DNA of 64,000 bases, taken from Ectocarpus siliculosus (Eukaryota > Sar > Phaeophyceae > Ectocarpales > Ectocarpaceae). The DNA is taken from positions 4,603-68,602 of the forward strand of contig FN647962.1 of the NCBI GenBank assembly GCA_000310025.1. The letters run 5' to 3'. The notes below the pieces were generated by a model. It did no database searches, was not told the DNA's origin, and was given only the letters and a program-made list of their open reading frames with translations. Below are positions 45,212 through 56,746 of this stretch, piece after piece. Numbering within the stretch: the stretch's first letter is position 1; every line of letters begins with the position of its first letter. A program made the translations under genes and the position numbers.

Positions 45212-47577
45212 CTAACACCGACCAACATCAGATGAAATCTCACCATCGTCCTTGATACTGCACAGAGCACGAGCTCGCTCTTCTTGCGCCCATCCCATCC
45301 CGGCACCCCCGAAGACCTGGTTGGGCAGCTTCCAGGCGTCGATCTCCGAGGCGAGGACGTGCTCACCAGCCACGTCGCAGCAGTCCGCATCCGCTTCCTC
45401 CATATCCTTCTGCTGTCGGCGGGGGCGTGATGTCGAGTCAGCGGGTATGCTACGTAACGGCATGACGCAGTGTCGTGTGCCTATGGTGACGTGAGCTACG
45501 TGCAAGAGCGAGGGCGGCCTCCAAGCTAACCAACAAGACAGCCACAGTGCCATAATCCACAGGCGAGGGGCGGCGTTCCTTCCATCGTTCCCATCTGGTG
45601 TCTCTCTACTACTCACGCGGGGAATTCATTGCGCATGCTGGGACGGAGAGAGGGCATCGATCTAAGTTAGATACGGACGGCGGAGGGCGTTTACATGGAA
45701 AAGGGCTATAATACACCACATGATGCTCAAAATTGAATATCGAGGTATGTCGATGCGGCACGTGGGCGCAAACGCTTATGCAAGGCATATTGGTTGTCGC
45801 TGCTGTCACCTGTAACTGCCGGGCTTGGCGTCGTGCAAGCCATCCCTTGAACGAGAAGAAGTCATCGCTGGAAGCAAGACTGCGACGCGGTTGACGTTCA
45901 CGTACAACAAGCAAGGACACACAGATATAAACAAAAAGGCATGAGGGTGTAAACATAAACAGTCTCGTGATGATGGGGTAAGAAACACAAGCTCTGTTAA
46001 AAACCAACTTTACAGTAAGAGCTCCGTGAAAAACCAACTTTAAGAGCTCTGTTAAAAACCAACTTTAAGAGCTCCGTGAAAAACCAACTTTAAGAGCTCC
46101 GTTAAAAACCAACTTTAAGAGCTCCGTTAAAAACCAACTTTAAGAGCTCTGTTAAAAACCAACTTTAAGAGCTCCGTTAAAAACCAACTTTAAGAGCTCT
46201 GTTAAAAACCAACTTAGAAGGATAAACATATGTCCAAAATGACCGCAAGCTGTCAAGAGAGTGAGTGAGGGATTTCAATGCATGCATACTTTGTCGTTCA
46301 TCAGCACCATTCCCACACAAGCTCGAACACTACCCAACTAAAGTACAAACAACAAGCCTGGTCACGACCATAGGCACGAACTTTTCGCCGTCAACCATCG
46401 CAAAGCACGCACACACGGGGGGTAGGCAGTAAGTACGTACCTCACGCGGGATCTCACACAATGCCTCAAACAGGCTGGTATTAGTTGCGCTATGGCCTGC
46501 AGTCGTCTCCACTGAAAGCAGCAAAAGTATAAACACCTGAGAGGATCGGAGCGTGCTTACCAGCCGAGAACAACTAACTACATCTTAATTTGCACACCTC
46601 GTGATGTCCGCCCACAGACCGCGCAATCCACGCCCGCCCTTGTCACCGATATTCCTCCGTGCCTTTAACGAACAAAATAGCACAATAGATAAACGAGCAC
46701 GTCATTAGTATGCGTGCGTCAAGCGGTGCAAACAAATCGGATACAAAGGGCATATTGTAGGTTTAGCATCCGAAGGATGCGTGGGAGTATGTACGATAGA
46801 ACCCAAGTCACCCTCTCGGCCAAATTGCATCGTGGGAGCTTGTCTGTCTTCACAAATGTCAGCATCGAGCATTAGCACAAACGCCTCATTATTCGCTACT
46901 ACCATGGTAAGGTCAAAGGGTAATCGCGGTCTTTTTCTTGTCTTGCCTTCCACAACTCTTGCCACGCATGGAAGCTATTATCTTCTACTAAAAGGTTGAA
47001 TGAAAAAATAACAGATAGCAACTGTGCATAGCCGCACACCCAAAGGCAGACGAGCAACCCCCCCCCCCCCCCCACCCCCTCCCCCCCTAAAGTGTTGGCA
47101 TCCCAACCATTTGAATGTATCTCATAAATGCTTAGAATGACCTGATGCCTCATAGCTGAACTCTCCCTAGGATACCTCTACAACCACTTCCCTAAAAGAA
47201 CGAGATTTCTTAAAGAAATCTTCCCAAACCCCAATCCCCTTTTTGCCCTCGACTTACACACTACATCCCAACTAACAAGATGATCTCTGGTACCTTCCCC
47301 AACNNNNNNNNNNNNNNNNNNNNNNNNNNNNNNNNNNNNNNNNNNNNNNNNNNNNNNNNNNNNNNNNNNNNNNNNNNNNNNNNNNNNNNNNNNNNNNNNN
47401 NNNCCCCCTTTTTTTCGTTTTCCACAGGGAAAGGGAAAAGGGAAATGGGGGTTTTTTTTTTTTTTTCCCTCCCCAAACTTTTCCCCCGCGGGGAAATTTT
47501 TTTTTTTTATAAAAAGGGGAAAAAAAAAAAAAAAAGAAGGAAAGGGGGGAAACCCCCCCCCCAAAAAGGGGGGGGAA

Positions 47578-47608
<31 letters not shown>

Positions 47609-50600
47609 GACCTCTCGCACCTCTTCTTCCCACTTCTGGCGCCTCTCTCGCCGAGCGGCCACCTCGAAGCGCCACCTGTTCGCGTAGGCAGAGTGAAGCT
47701 TGTCAACCGCCCAGCGCCTGTTGGCCACCTCCTGTCGCGCCCTCGCCGTCTCCACTCGCGCCGCAGCCACTCGCCGCTGCCAGCGCTGGATGACCATGGC
47801 CGCCGCTGCGGCTGTCCTCTTGGGGTTCTTGTTCCCCCTGTTGTTGGCGACGGTAATGTGTACCATATGTTGGTTCGGTTTTATTGCCGGGACAGATGAG
47901 AGTTTTCAAGGAAGGAGGTGAGAGGAGGGGACGAGCGAAGGCGAGCTCGAGACAGCGCATGAACGAACTGCTGTATCGGTGGGCCCAAGCAACGGGTACC
48001 ATACACAAACACGCTTCGTGGGAAGGGAATGCGTAACCTCTCTCTTGCCCCCTTCTTGTACGTACCATGGTACCGAATTGTCGCTATTGACAGGGTCACG
48101 CGGTGACATCACACAGAGTAAGTACATTCGAAGCAACCCCTTTCCCCTCTTCCTCCCGCCTGCTCGTTCACCTGTCCGGCATGCCGAACGAAATGCCCGA
48201 AAACACGCGGTCGAACCAGCTGGGTGACCCCTGCGGCTCTTCGCCGTCGTACGCTGGAGTTATCGACCCTCCACCAAACGAGTGGTCTTGTCCTCCCTCA
48301 CCCGCCGGCGAATCCTCTGACATGCGGATGGATGACGCCGCCGACGTGCGAGGGCTGATCCCCTGCATCACCTGCTCGTAGGGCAACAAAAGCGGCGATG
48401 GGGGTGGGGGGGTGGGGGTGTTGCTACTGGCTCATTGTAACATTGACTAGACGTAATCGACCGAGACTAACCGCACTCTTCCTGTTCCTATAGTACTTGT
48501 ACCAAAGTCGTCTCTCAAGTCGGAGAGATGAAAAAGATCACAATCAACAAGTGCTGCTGCACTGCTGTCCGTGGCAGCACCGCCGAGCGGTCGTCCACAC
48601 TTATTCATTTGTACCTTCTACCTTCGTACAGCACCACGCGATCGATCCGGCAAAGAAAGCCCAACCCGAAAATGGCACACACTTGAGTTCTTTAGCATCA
48701 TTGCAAGCTGGTCATAGGGCGTTGAATCAAGCTCACTCAGTACAGCACAAACCGGTGTACAGAATACGGTCTGTAGCCAAAAGCCCCCGTGTGTTGTTCT
48801 TACCTTGCTTCCCTTGAGGTTGGATCCATATGAGCCCTTCCAGAAGAACGCACAGAAGGGAAGGCGAAGGAGAAGGATAAGGATAAGGAGTAGACAGGGC
48901 GAAACAAAAAATCTAGTCAACGTACGGCCGGGCGAGAACTCAACAGAAATTGAAAAGCGAGCCGCTCACTGAACGCGCTCGTTATACCGCATGGCACCCT
49001 TGACGATCAAGAGTCGACATGAAGACAAGGCGACTATGGTATCAACCACGGCACAACGTGTACAAGCAAGCCACCCACGAAAGCAATAGGAAGCGCCACA
49101 AACTGATGCACGGGATTCCGTTTTTGATACAGAGCAACTATCACAATCACACGCTTTGAACCGTCGCACAGCTTACGTCCAACACGCCTCGAGTTGTCAA
49201 CAGCACACTGGACGACAACGCCCAGCCCTTGGCGCCCTATATCCTCCACAACCCATTTATCCCGTTCCAACCTCAACAACAATGAAGTGCGTACCCGGCG
49301 CCGTTGTTCCGCCAACAACAGGGGCAGGCCCCGAGACTCCAGCGCCTCGGAGACAGCCTGCCTGGTAGCCACTCCTCTCGCCAACGCCTGCATCGATCTC
49401 GCCGCGGCCGTTTCCTTCTCTCGCTGAAGAGCCGCAGCTTCCCGCTTGCGCTTGGCAGCCTGTCGGGCAGCTTTTGCCTCTGCTTGGTCCGCCAGACGCT
49501 TCGCCGCGAGGAACCTGGGTGATGCATCAACCCGATCCAAACAAACATTTAGAAAATATAACAGCTGCCACAAACTGAAAAAGACATCAAGCTACACTGC
49601 TGTCAAGTGCGCCGCAAGCACAATGTTGAACGAGCTGACGTTGAAAAAAGAGGAAGGACCGGCGCGAGGGAGGGCAGACAGGAGGAGTCTTCATCAACCG
49701 TGGGGGGGTATTTCAACACCGAAGCTCTCCTTCAAATAAACCTATCTCTGTACCAGACGTAACTCGGATTCCGGGGTCACGGTGGTTGTGGTTCATTCAA
49801 GAGATATTTCTCGACCGAGGTTTCGCTTCTATTGAGCGTGCTCACCTACCACTACTACATCAGAGCGTAACAACCGCCTGCGTGGTCAAAACGCCTCTCA
49901 ACACACCTGCTGAGCCTCGAACGAACCCACGTTTCCTACCTAGACACGATCATGAAATGATAACGCCAGGGCAAACGACGGGCGTTCCTAACCTAAAATT
50001 CTTACACATTGAAAAAAATAAAAAAAACTCGACTGCGCTCCCACCCCCCCACGAAGACAGCGCACCCGAGTCCAGGCAGACACAAACAGCAGTTACCTGC
50101 GATTCGCCGCGATCGCTCTCCCCTCGCCCCCTCTCCACAACGCCTGTAGAGCAGTCGCCGCTCGCAGTCGATTGCGGGCCGTCATCCACCTTCGGCACGC
50201 GCGTGTAAGCGTCTGAGCAGACCGCCGCCGCTCCTCCAACACTGGGTTGGTGCGCCGCATGACGCTCACCATGCGGAACCACGCCTGGTACGGAAGGCCA
50301 ATCACCGGAAGGAGTTTTGGGGGTGCGGGGGACGAGCAGACAGGCGTGAGCTACATGCAGGCGACGTTAACAGGGCAGACGAAGTGCATGCAGCTACTAC
50401 TTCCACATGATTCTTGATTCCCTTTCAGGCGACTTTCAACCATCAGCACGTTCACTCAGCCGTATTCGATACAACCGACCCGACACTAAATACTGCACCA
50501 GGCTACAGTATCTATCTTATCACCGCCGCCGCAAACCCAACCACAACCCCCAACAACCAACACCCGGCCTCAACTGACCTGCATGGTAACGGAAGCGTCC

Positions 50601-53600
50601 AGGTGGAGGCTCTCCCGGTGGATGCGAGGCCGCCTGTTGAGCAGCTGGGCCACGAACGCGATGTTGTACAGGTGGGCCTTGCCAGTGATGTGATTTGCGC
50701 GTATCAGGGGAGCCAGGCCGATCCCCTCTGCCCCGGAGATGACCAGGCACGCGCGGCGGAACTGCGCCCGCTTCGCGTCCTCTTCTTCGGTGGGATCCAC
50801 CTCCTCGCCCTTGAACTTGTCGTTCAGCTCCTGTCACATCACGTCAAAATCACGCCACATCATAGAGCCTACCGTCAACAATCTATCTTACGGAGACGTG
50901 GTGGTGGTGGTTGCGGTGGCGAACTCGGTGCATCAAACTTATACGCTCTGGCAAAGCTTCCCTCGAACGAGCGATTGTGCTACGGCAGCGGTAGTTCTTG
51001 TACGCGTGTTGATCACAACAACACTGCACGGTACAGGGCTGACTCTAACGAGAAGAGCCCTTTCGTTCAACTGATCGCAAGAGAAACATACGGCAAGCAT
51101 CATAGGACGGGGCGGGACCCAAGCAACAAAGTCCTACAGGGGCGTAGTCCGGTCAATCAAAGATGGAAAGATGACCATTTGACTAACCTTGATGAGAGTC
51201 ACGTAGCATCTGCCGTCCGCTAGATCATCGCCGAAATTGGCTACACGCCGCTCGCTTCCCCCCCACCTGAAAAACATAGAAATAGAGACACCAAAACAAA
51301 TGATGTCATCACAACAGGCCCAATAAAATCCACATGCAAGAGCGGCAATATCAAGAAACAACAGGAAAAACATCAGACCATACATCGCACACGTGTTGCG
51401 TATTTCTGTGACAAAACATTTCAGCCAGCACGCACATCGAGCAATGTGTCTCGTTTTTGCCCATGTTTACAACACGCCAAAACCAAATTTCTTGATGAAG
51501 ACAGCAGTACACAGATACGAAGTATGAAATTTACACTAGTGCTGTGGCTATCGCTGATCTTACAATAAATACCAAACGGGCACAGGCACAACAGCAGTCC
51601 CCCCCCCATAGCGCTGTGCTCCATCCGTCAGGCTGCCGTGCAACAAAGAAGCATATTGCTGTCGTCAAGAGCATGGAATATTCATGCACTCTCTCTCAAT
51701 AATCCTCTTCCCAGTGAGCAATAAAATATACAAGTTGTCGTCGTACCGGCTCTTGTTTCCCCTAAGACCGCCAAAACCTTACCGGAGGTGGTGGTTGAAC
51801 CAGCGCAGCAGCACCTCCTCCACGGGGAGCTCGAAGAAAGCCTCCTTCGACTCGCCCCCCTCCATTAGATGAATTAAGTCAGGACAACCCTAACTCGTCA
51901 TCAACACACGGCGCGCACACGACAAAGGGCACTTTTTAGTAGTGTTGACGTTGCTGCCAACCTAATCTGGGGGGAGGGGCACTCACTGCTGCCGCCTGCC
52001 TTGTTTCCAACACTCCGGAAGAACATTACTAGTAGGCGAGAGAAAGAGTGGGAGTCGGGGCATGTTTTTCAACCTCTGTCTTTTACATCAGGAAGGCTTG
52101 AATCGGGGGAAACTACCACCGCCGTTTCTCCCGACTGGAGGTTACACAATCTCGGACAAGCCTTGGTTGGGAAGCAAAAACAGCAACCCCAATCGGTGCT
52201 GCATGGATACCTTGAGGTTGATCTGTGCGAGGAGGTGGATCCGGATGAGCTGCCACGTGAGCCCTAGGATGCTCGCCGGCCGGCCTTGGATGATGTCCGT
52301 GGCCCCGATGTTGACGACTTGCAGTCCGTGTTTTTCCGCCGCTTCGAGGGCCACGTTCAGGTTCTCGTTGGCCTTGTACAGACTCAGGGGCTCGTCGTTC
52401 GTGGGTGTGTTGACGTTGGTGTCAGCTGCACAAGGGGCGGGCGGCATCATGGGAGGCAGGATAAAAGCGTCTTCATCATGTGACCTGACGATGCAACACA
52501 CAGGCGTGCTGACCGGTCAACAGAAAGGTTTCAATGTCGGTGTATGCATAGGACGAGCGCATATTGGTAATTCGAGTCCGAAGGTGGGGCAGCCGATTTT
52601 GGAACAACTCATGAGGAGTTGTAGTACGAAACTTACTGGTCGCTGCGGAGGAAGGCCGGCGCAAAGACACGTGGTACACCGATCCCCCGCGAACTAGGAA
52701 GCGCTTAACGCTACGATATCAAGGACGAACTTCGTTGACCCGGCTTGGCCGGTCAACGCTATACATATACCGCTGAAAACAACAGACATACACACACTCT
52801 GGTCCGAAAAATAAGCACTGCTCGCTATATACCGCTGTAAACAACAGACATACACTCTGGTCCGCAAAAAAAGGACTACTGTTGGGACTCAAATGTAAAT
52901 ATCTTATCTTATGACACAGAATTTTGCCATGTGTTCCCCGTGACCTGGTGCGGCGAAACAGGCTGAAATGGTCACTTTGCCGCATCTATGAGCCTGGCAC
53001 ATCTCCCGCAAGTTAGGGCAAACGGGCCTCGCTCCACAGATGACCTCGCTGGCTGTAGGAGCAACCTTTTTGTTTCCAAAACAATTTTAATACGGGAATG
53101 TCGTTTTAACCCGCGAACGCAATGCAACCCCCCCCGTCGAAAACCGTTATTTTCTGTCAATTTACATCGCACCCGTTGCTCTCCCCAGCCAACTCATGGC
53201 GATGAGTTCTGCGGCAGCTGCTCTGCTGCGGCTGCTACTAGAAAACTGCTGCTGGGTTTTTCCTCCTGGGCCCTTGGGTGGGATGCAACCCCGTATCATT
53301 TCATTTTGGGTGGTGTAACATCAGCCTGTGGTGCCGAAACGGGAAACGGCTTATATTTTGGAATATCTTGACGGTCCTTATATTTCCGACAAGAGTGGTG
53401 ACTGCGACGACCAGCCATGTACGTACAAGTACTACCCATGCTTGTTTACACCAAAAACAGCAACTCTTTGGGGCTGCAGAGCCTACGCTAAGTCGGGTAC
53501 AACATAGGTGAACACCGTAGTCGGCCAGCTTCGTCTCTCCAGTCAACTGATAAGAAGTACTTCACAACCAAGTGAAGTACTCAAGTGTGGTCAGAAATTG

Positions 53601-56227
53601 CATAACCAACGACTCAGCAATTGAAGTCCGAAGCAAACAAAGCGTTTTGAGAACGCTGCCCAGATACGAGCGTGAAATCATTCGAGTCCTTCATACCCAC
53701 CACACCCCATAAAACAGCACGTGTCCCTAAAACTAATTTGGTGGTGTGAGGGGGGAAGGAGCACGGCTATGTACGGGGATACGTGACAGCCAAGTAGTGT
53801 TCCATTTTTTATTTAGCCAATCGTTGCACCTATGGAGCCGGGAATGGCGAGGCAGACGATGCGGCACATGAGGACCCCGTCCTTGAAGCTGTCGAACAGG
53901 TCCGCGCCTCCCGGGTCGAGCGGCATCAGGTGGGTCAGGAACGGATCCCCCACCAAGTGAGCGTTGAGATGGCACGCAAAAACCGCCTGCGCCCACAATC
54001 GCAACAACCGACAGGTAACAACGTCTTTTTAAGGGAGGAGCACAGCAGGATCTAGAACGTACATGCACACGTTGTACTGAGCCGCGGAGCGAGAAGCGCG
54101 ACCGTTATTTTCCCTCCGTTCCGGGAGAGAAAAAACAGGATCTATCTATACTATACCAGAAGCCCAAGTTTCAATGAACGACCGCCTGAATTTTGAATTT
54201 TCGATCCCCTTCGACCAGCACGAGGTCTACAGAGCACTGATTGGCGATTTGCTGGCTTGTGAGGAACCAGAAAAATGGGGCGCTCTTCGTCACTCTGTGC
54301 AGAGAAACCACCGAAAACCCAAATCGGTGGGGGAAGCTGTGTATGACGTCTACCGTTACCGTAAATGACATGACGTAATATACCACACCCCCTGTACCGA
54401 TTGTTTAAGCTCGAGTACTCGACATCAAAGAGGATACATACACCCAGGGAGACGTTGTCGGAAAGCTCTCCACGAGACGGTTCCCAGATGACCGTTGTAG
54501 GCACCGCCACTCTTTGTGGTGTGGAGAAACCGATCTTTGAAATTGGTCCAGGGGGTGTGGTATCTTGTGTCACCTACGGTACTCTGTCTATATATGCACA
54601 CGCCAACACGCCAACGGCCGTTCGTTCCAGGAAGGAGCCTTTTTTTTTTGTTGATGACTCGTCGGATTCAAAATTCAAAATGATCGACAAACCACCCGCA
54701 CAAGAGCATCGCAAATACATACAGACTACTGCAAGATGTTGAGTCCGCTACCCCGCGGCTCATTACCCCACCCTATCTATTTTTAATAGCCTAAAGTTAT
54801 CGCTATTATTGTGATCGCCACGATTAGATCGAGAGAGGCCGGATACAACAAAGCTATGCAAACGGCAAGTGCGGGGCAAGCAGGTGAAGGGGTCCGCACG
54901 TGTGTGCTCGGAAACGGTCGCCGTAACAAGTGAACCAAAATGAAATTGGGACCCGACCCGCTTCCCCATCCCCAGGCAAGCACGAGATCCATGCGTGGAC
55001 TGAACAGATTCAACGACTCCTGAGAAAAAGAAAAGAAAAGCAGCTTTGGTTTTAACAGCGTTTATTTAATCTGTGTTCCACGGAGACGTAAACTTTTTCA
55101 TCTCCGGATTCCCCTGCAACCTTGCTGCAACAGGCGGTTGACTCCTGCGAAATTCATATTGCTCCGGAGTACCACATCACAAGCTCAAAGCGTGAGGGCC
55201 AGCAAAATAATGCATCGCGCCCAGGCAAGCTGCCCAAAACCAACGAGACTATGTATGTGGGCTTCAAGCTTCCGTCACGCGACGTGGAAACGGACGTCAC
55301 ACGACGTGGATATTATGTACGGTGGTAGATGGTAATCGCCAGCACCAGGAAACAAAAATCAAAAATCGTAATCTTTGAGTGCTGCCCGAAATGAAGGGCA
55401 CCTGCTTGTTGCAGTACACTGCTGTACAATTATCCTCGCCTTCCTATGTTACCTCTGCCCGACTCGTACCGGCAGCGAAGCGCGCAGACCCAGATCATGA
55501 TAACCATGGCGGTTCGGGCACACATCAGGAGCGGCGTGCAACCCTGCCCTACCCTCTCTCGAAAGAGACCAGAGCACCACAGCGGCTACGAGCGCTCTCT
55601 CAGGGTCCGCCAAAGAAACAGTTCGCGCAATAAACGGAGCAGGAAATATATAAACGTGCAACACGGGGAGACGATCCACCCAACCTTTGTCAATTCCCCA
55701 TATGCCCCCCCCGGCCTCTCTCAATGCGCAACAAGGATAACTCAACCTCAATCTAGCAACAGCCCCCCAACCCTATCGATAGAGAGTGAGAGTGTTGTTG
55801 GTGTTACAGTGCGCTCTCTTACCTTCTCCTCTGATGTGTAGGTGGTGATCGAGTCACCCTTGCCCCTCTTGGTGTCGAAGCTCCCGGACAAGGACTTCCT
55901 GTTGGAGATGATGTTTCTCAGGGCCGGCGAGGCCGTGACCGTGCTCAAGTCCTCCCCTTCCCCGTCGGTATCCGGCCCCAGGAGATCCGAGATGGATTGC
56001 CTGCGACTGGTCGGTGTAGGGGTGCACATGGGCGCGCTGCTGCTGTCGGCTCGCAGCGTCCCCAGGCGGAGCGTTCCAAGCCCCAAAGAGCCGCCGGCGC
56101 TCCCGCCCGGGGTGGAAACCTGCGACCGTTGGTCGGCAGCAGCAGACTTGGTGGGGGTTGGTTGCTGTGAGCCTACCTTCTTCTTCTTGGCCGAGCCATT
56201 CTTCTTCTTCCCCTTGGGCCACTTCAT
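45212..56227 (-). CDS. Fimbrin/plastin-type actin-binding protein with IQ motifs
   Basis: Exons: 55823-56227, 53830-53986, 52211-52425, 51783-51859, 51188-51266, 50579-50830, 50097-50284, 49177-49514, (48804-48836), 48172-48371, 47612-47837, 46441-46511, 45810-45867 and 45212-45412; about 830 residues. All phases carry through except around 48804-49177, where a small exon or another donor is missing. Residues 1-130 are basic and Ser-rich (KGKKKNGSAKKKK). Residues about 133-395 are a tandem calponin-homology actin-binding domain: TSEEKAVFACHLNAHL, DLFDSFKDGVLMCRIVCLAI, ENLNVALEAAEKHGLQVVNI, PVEEVLLRWFNHHL, VANFGDDLADGRCYVTLI and GKAHLYNIAFVAQLLNRRP, each matching plastin ABD1 blocks in order. 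Instead of a second actin-binding domain come IQ-like calmodulin sites (ATALQALWRGGEGR, ARSMQALARGVATRQ, AMVIQRWQRRVAAAR) and coiled coil. Actin binding with calmodulin control is inferred. The gene is head to head with CFAP45. Confidence 0.82.
45991..46215 (+). repeat. 25-bp minisatellite, nine copies
   Basis: Nine head-to-tail copies of a unit of the form AGAGCTCYGTKAAAAACCAA plus CTTTA. The first copy is longer and the last ends in CTTAG. Copies differ almost only at two sites (CTCCGT or CTCTGT; GTG or GTT). It lies in an intron near the 3' end of the fimbrin-like gene. Confidence 0.95.
47304..47403. other. Assembly gap (100 N) beside homopolymers
   Basis: Exactly 100 N, the usual size for a gap of unknown length, followed by mixed runs of C, T, G and A (47404-47608) that look like low-quality consensus. 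It lies in an intron of the fimbrin-like gene, just downstream of the exon ending at 47612. That exon's donor (GAG|GTCGGG) therefore rests on poor sequence. Confidence 0.95.
52766..52867 (+). repeat. 62-bp tandem duplication
   Basis: TATACCGCTG, AACAACAGACATACA and CTCTGGTCCG occur in the same order at 52766 and 52828, with a shorter ACAC run and a few changes in the second copy. Intronic in the fimbrin-like gene. Confidence 0.8.
53556..53581. repeat. Perfect 10-bp hairpin
   Basis: AGTACTTCAC and GTGAAGTACT flank a 6-nt AACCAA loop, with no mismatch. Each arm also contains the self-palindrome AGTACT. It is intronic in the fimbrin-like gene. No T run follows, so it is not a terminator-like structure. 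Confidence 0.85.
54359..54579. mobile_element. MITE, family 1, copy C
   Basis: A 221-bp element with ends CCGTAAATGACATGACGTAA and (inverted) CCGTAGGTGACACAAGATAC, flanked by TA (54357-54358, 54580-54581). TACCACACCCCCTGTACCGA at the left pairs with the inverted TACCACACCCCCTGGACCAA at the right. The flanks share a further short inverted match (AAATTCAAAAT) about 170 bp out on the left and 90 bp out on the right, so it may sit inside a larger element. It lies in the first intron of the fimbrin-like gene. Confidence 0.82.
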
Positions 56228-56746
56228 CCTGCTGGCTCCCAAAGCTGCGCCTCAAGAAAAATATCGTCTGCCCTTGTCCTCTCTGCTGTCGTGCTTCTTC
56301 GAAAGCACAACCCTGCCACAGCAGGCACCAACTTTTCTTGCTTATACACCCTCCACCGAAGCGGGGGGACTCGATCGGACAGAAGAGTCTCCTGCACGAC
56401 CTGAGTCTCCCCTTGATCTACGGAGGAGAAGTCGGGGTGCTCTCTAGCAACCTCGCGCTCGGCAGGGCACAGGGGCGCGGGGGGGGGTCGTTCAAGTGGC
56501 GGCTGGGTTCATGAGAACAAACTTGGTTGAATTTGAGGCAAATCAGCGTGCGTGTGAGTGAGGCATCTCTGTTTGGCGTCGACATGCGGTAGAGAATGAA
56601 ACCGTCGGTCGTATTTTTTTCTTTTTAAGGAACAATATTTTTCTTCTCGTATAGACGACGACCGTAGCTGTCGACGATAGTCTCCGTCTCTTTTCACAGA
56701 CCGAGACACGCGCGAACGCAGGGAGCGAAAAGCTCGCTTTGATAAT
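56228..56746. promoter_or_regulatory. Divergent promoter region, fimbrin-like gene / CFAP45
   Basis: 519 bp between the two proposed start codons. Open frames here are short and unsupported. The half near CFAP45 is AT-richer (TTTTTTTCTTTTTAAGG and AATATTTTTCTTC near 56614-56655) than the half near the fimbrin-like gene. A shared promoter is inferred from arrangement and spacing alone. Confidence 0.5.

Noticed and set aside
45991-46215. CRISPR-like array
   Set aside because: The 25-bp units are directly adjacent with no spacers, in an intron of a eukaryotic gene.
47178-47706. Open frames across the 100-N gap with Gly/Phe/Lys runs
   Set aside because: Low-quality homopolymer sequence around a gap. 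Only the part from 47612 rightwards is accepted, as an exon.
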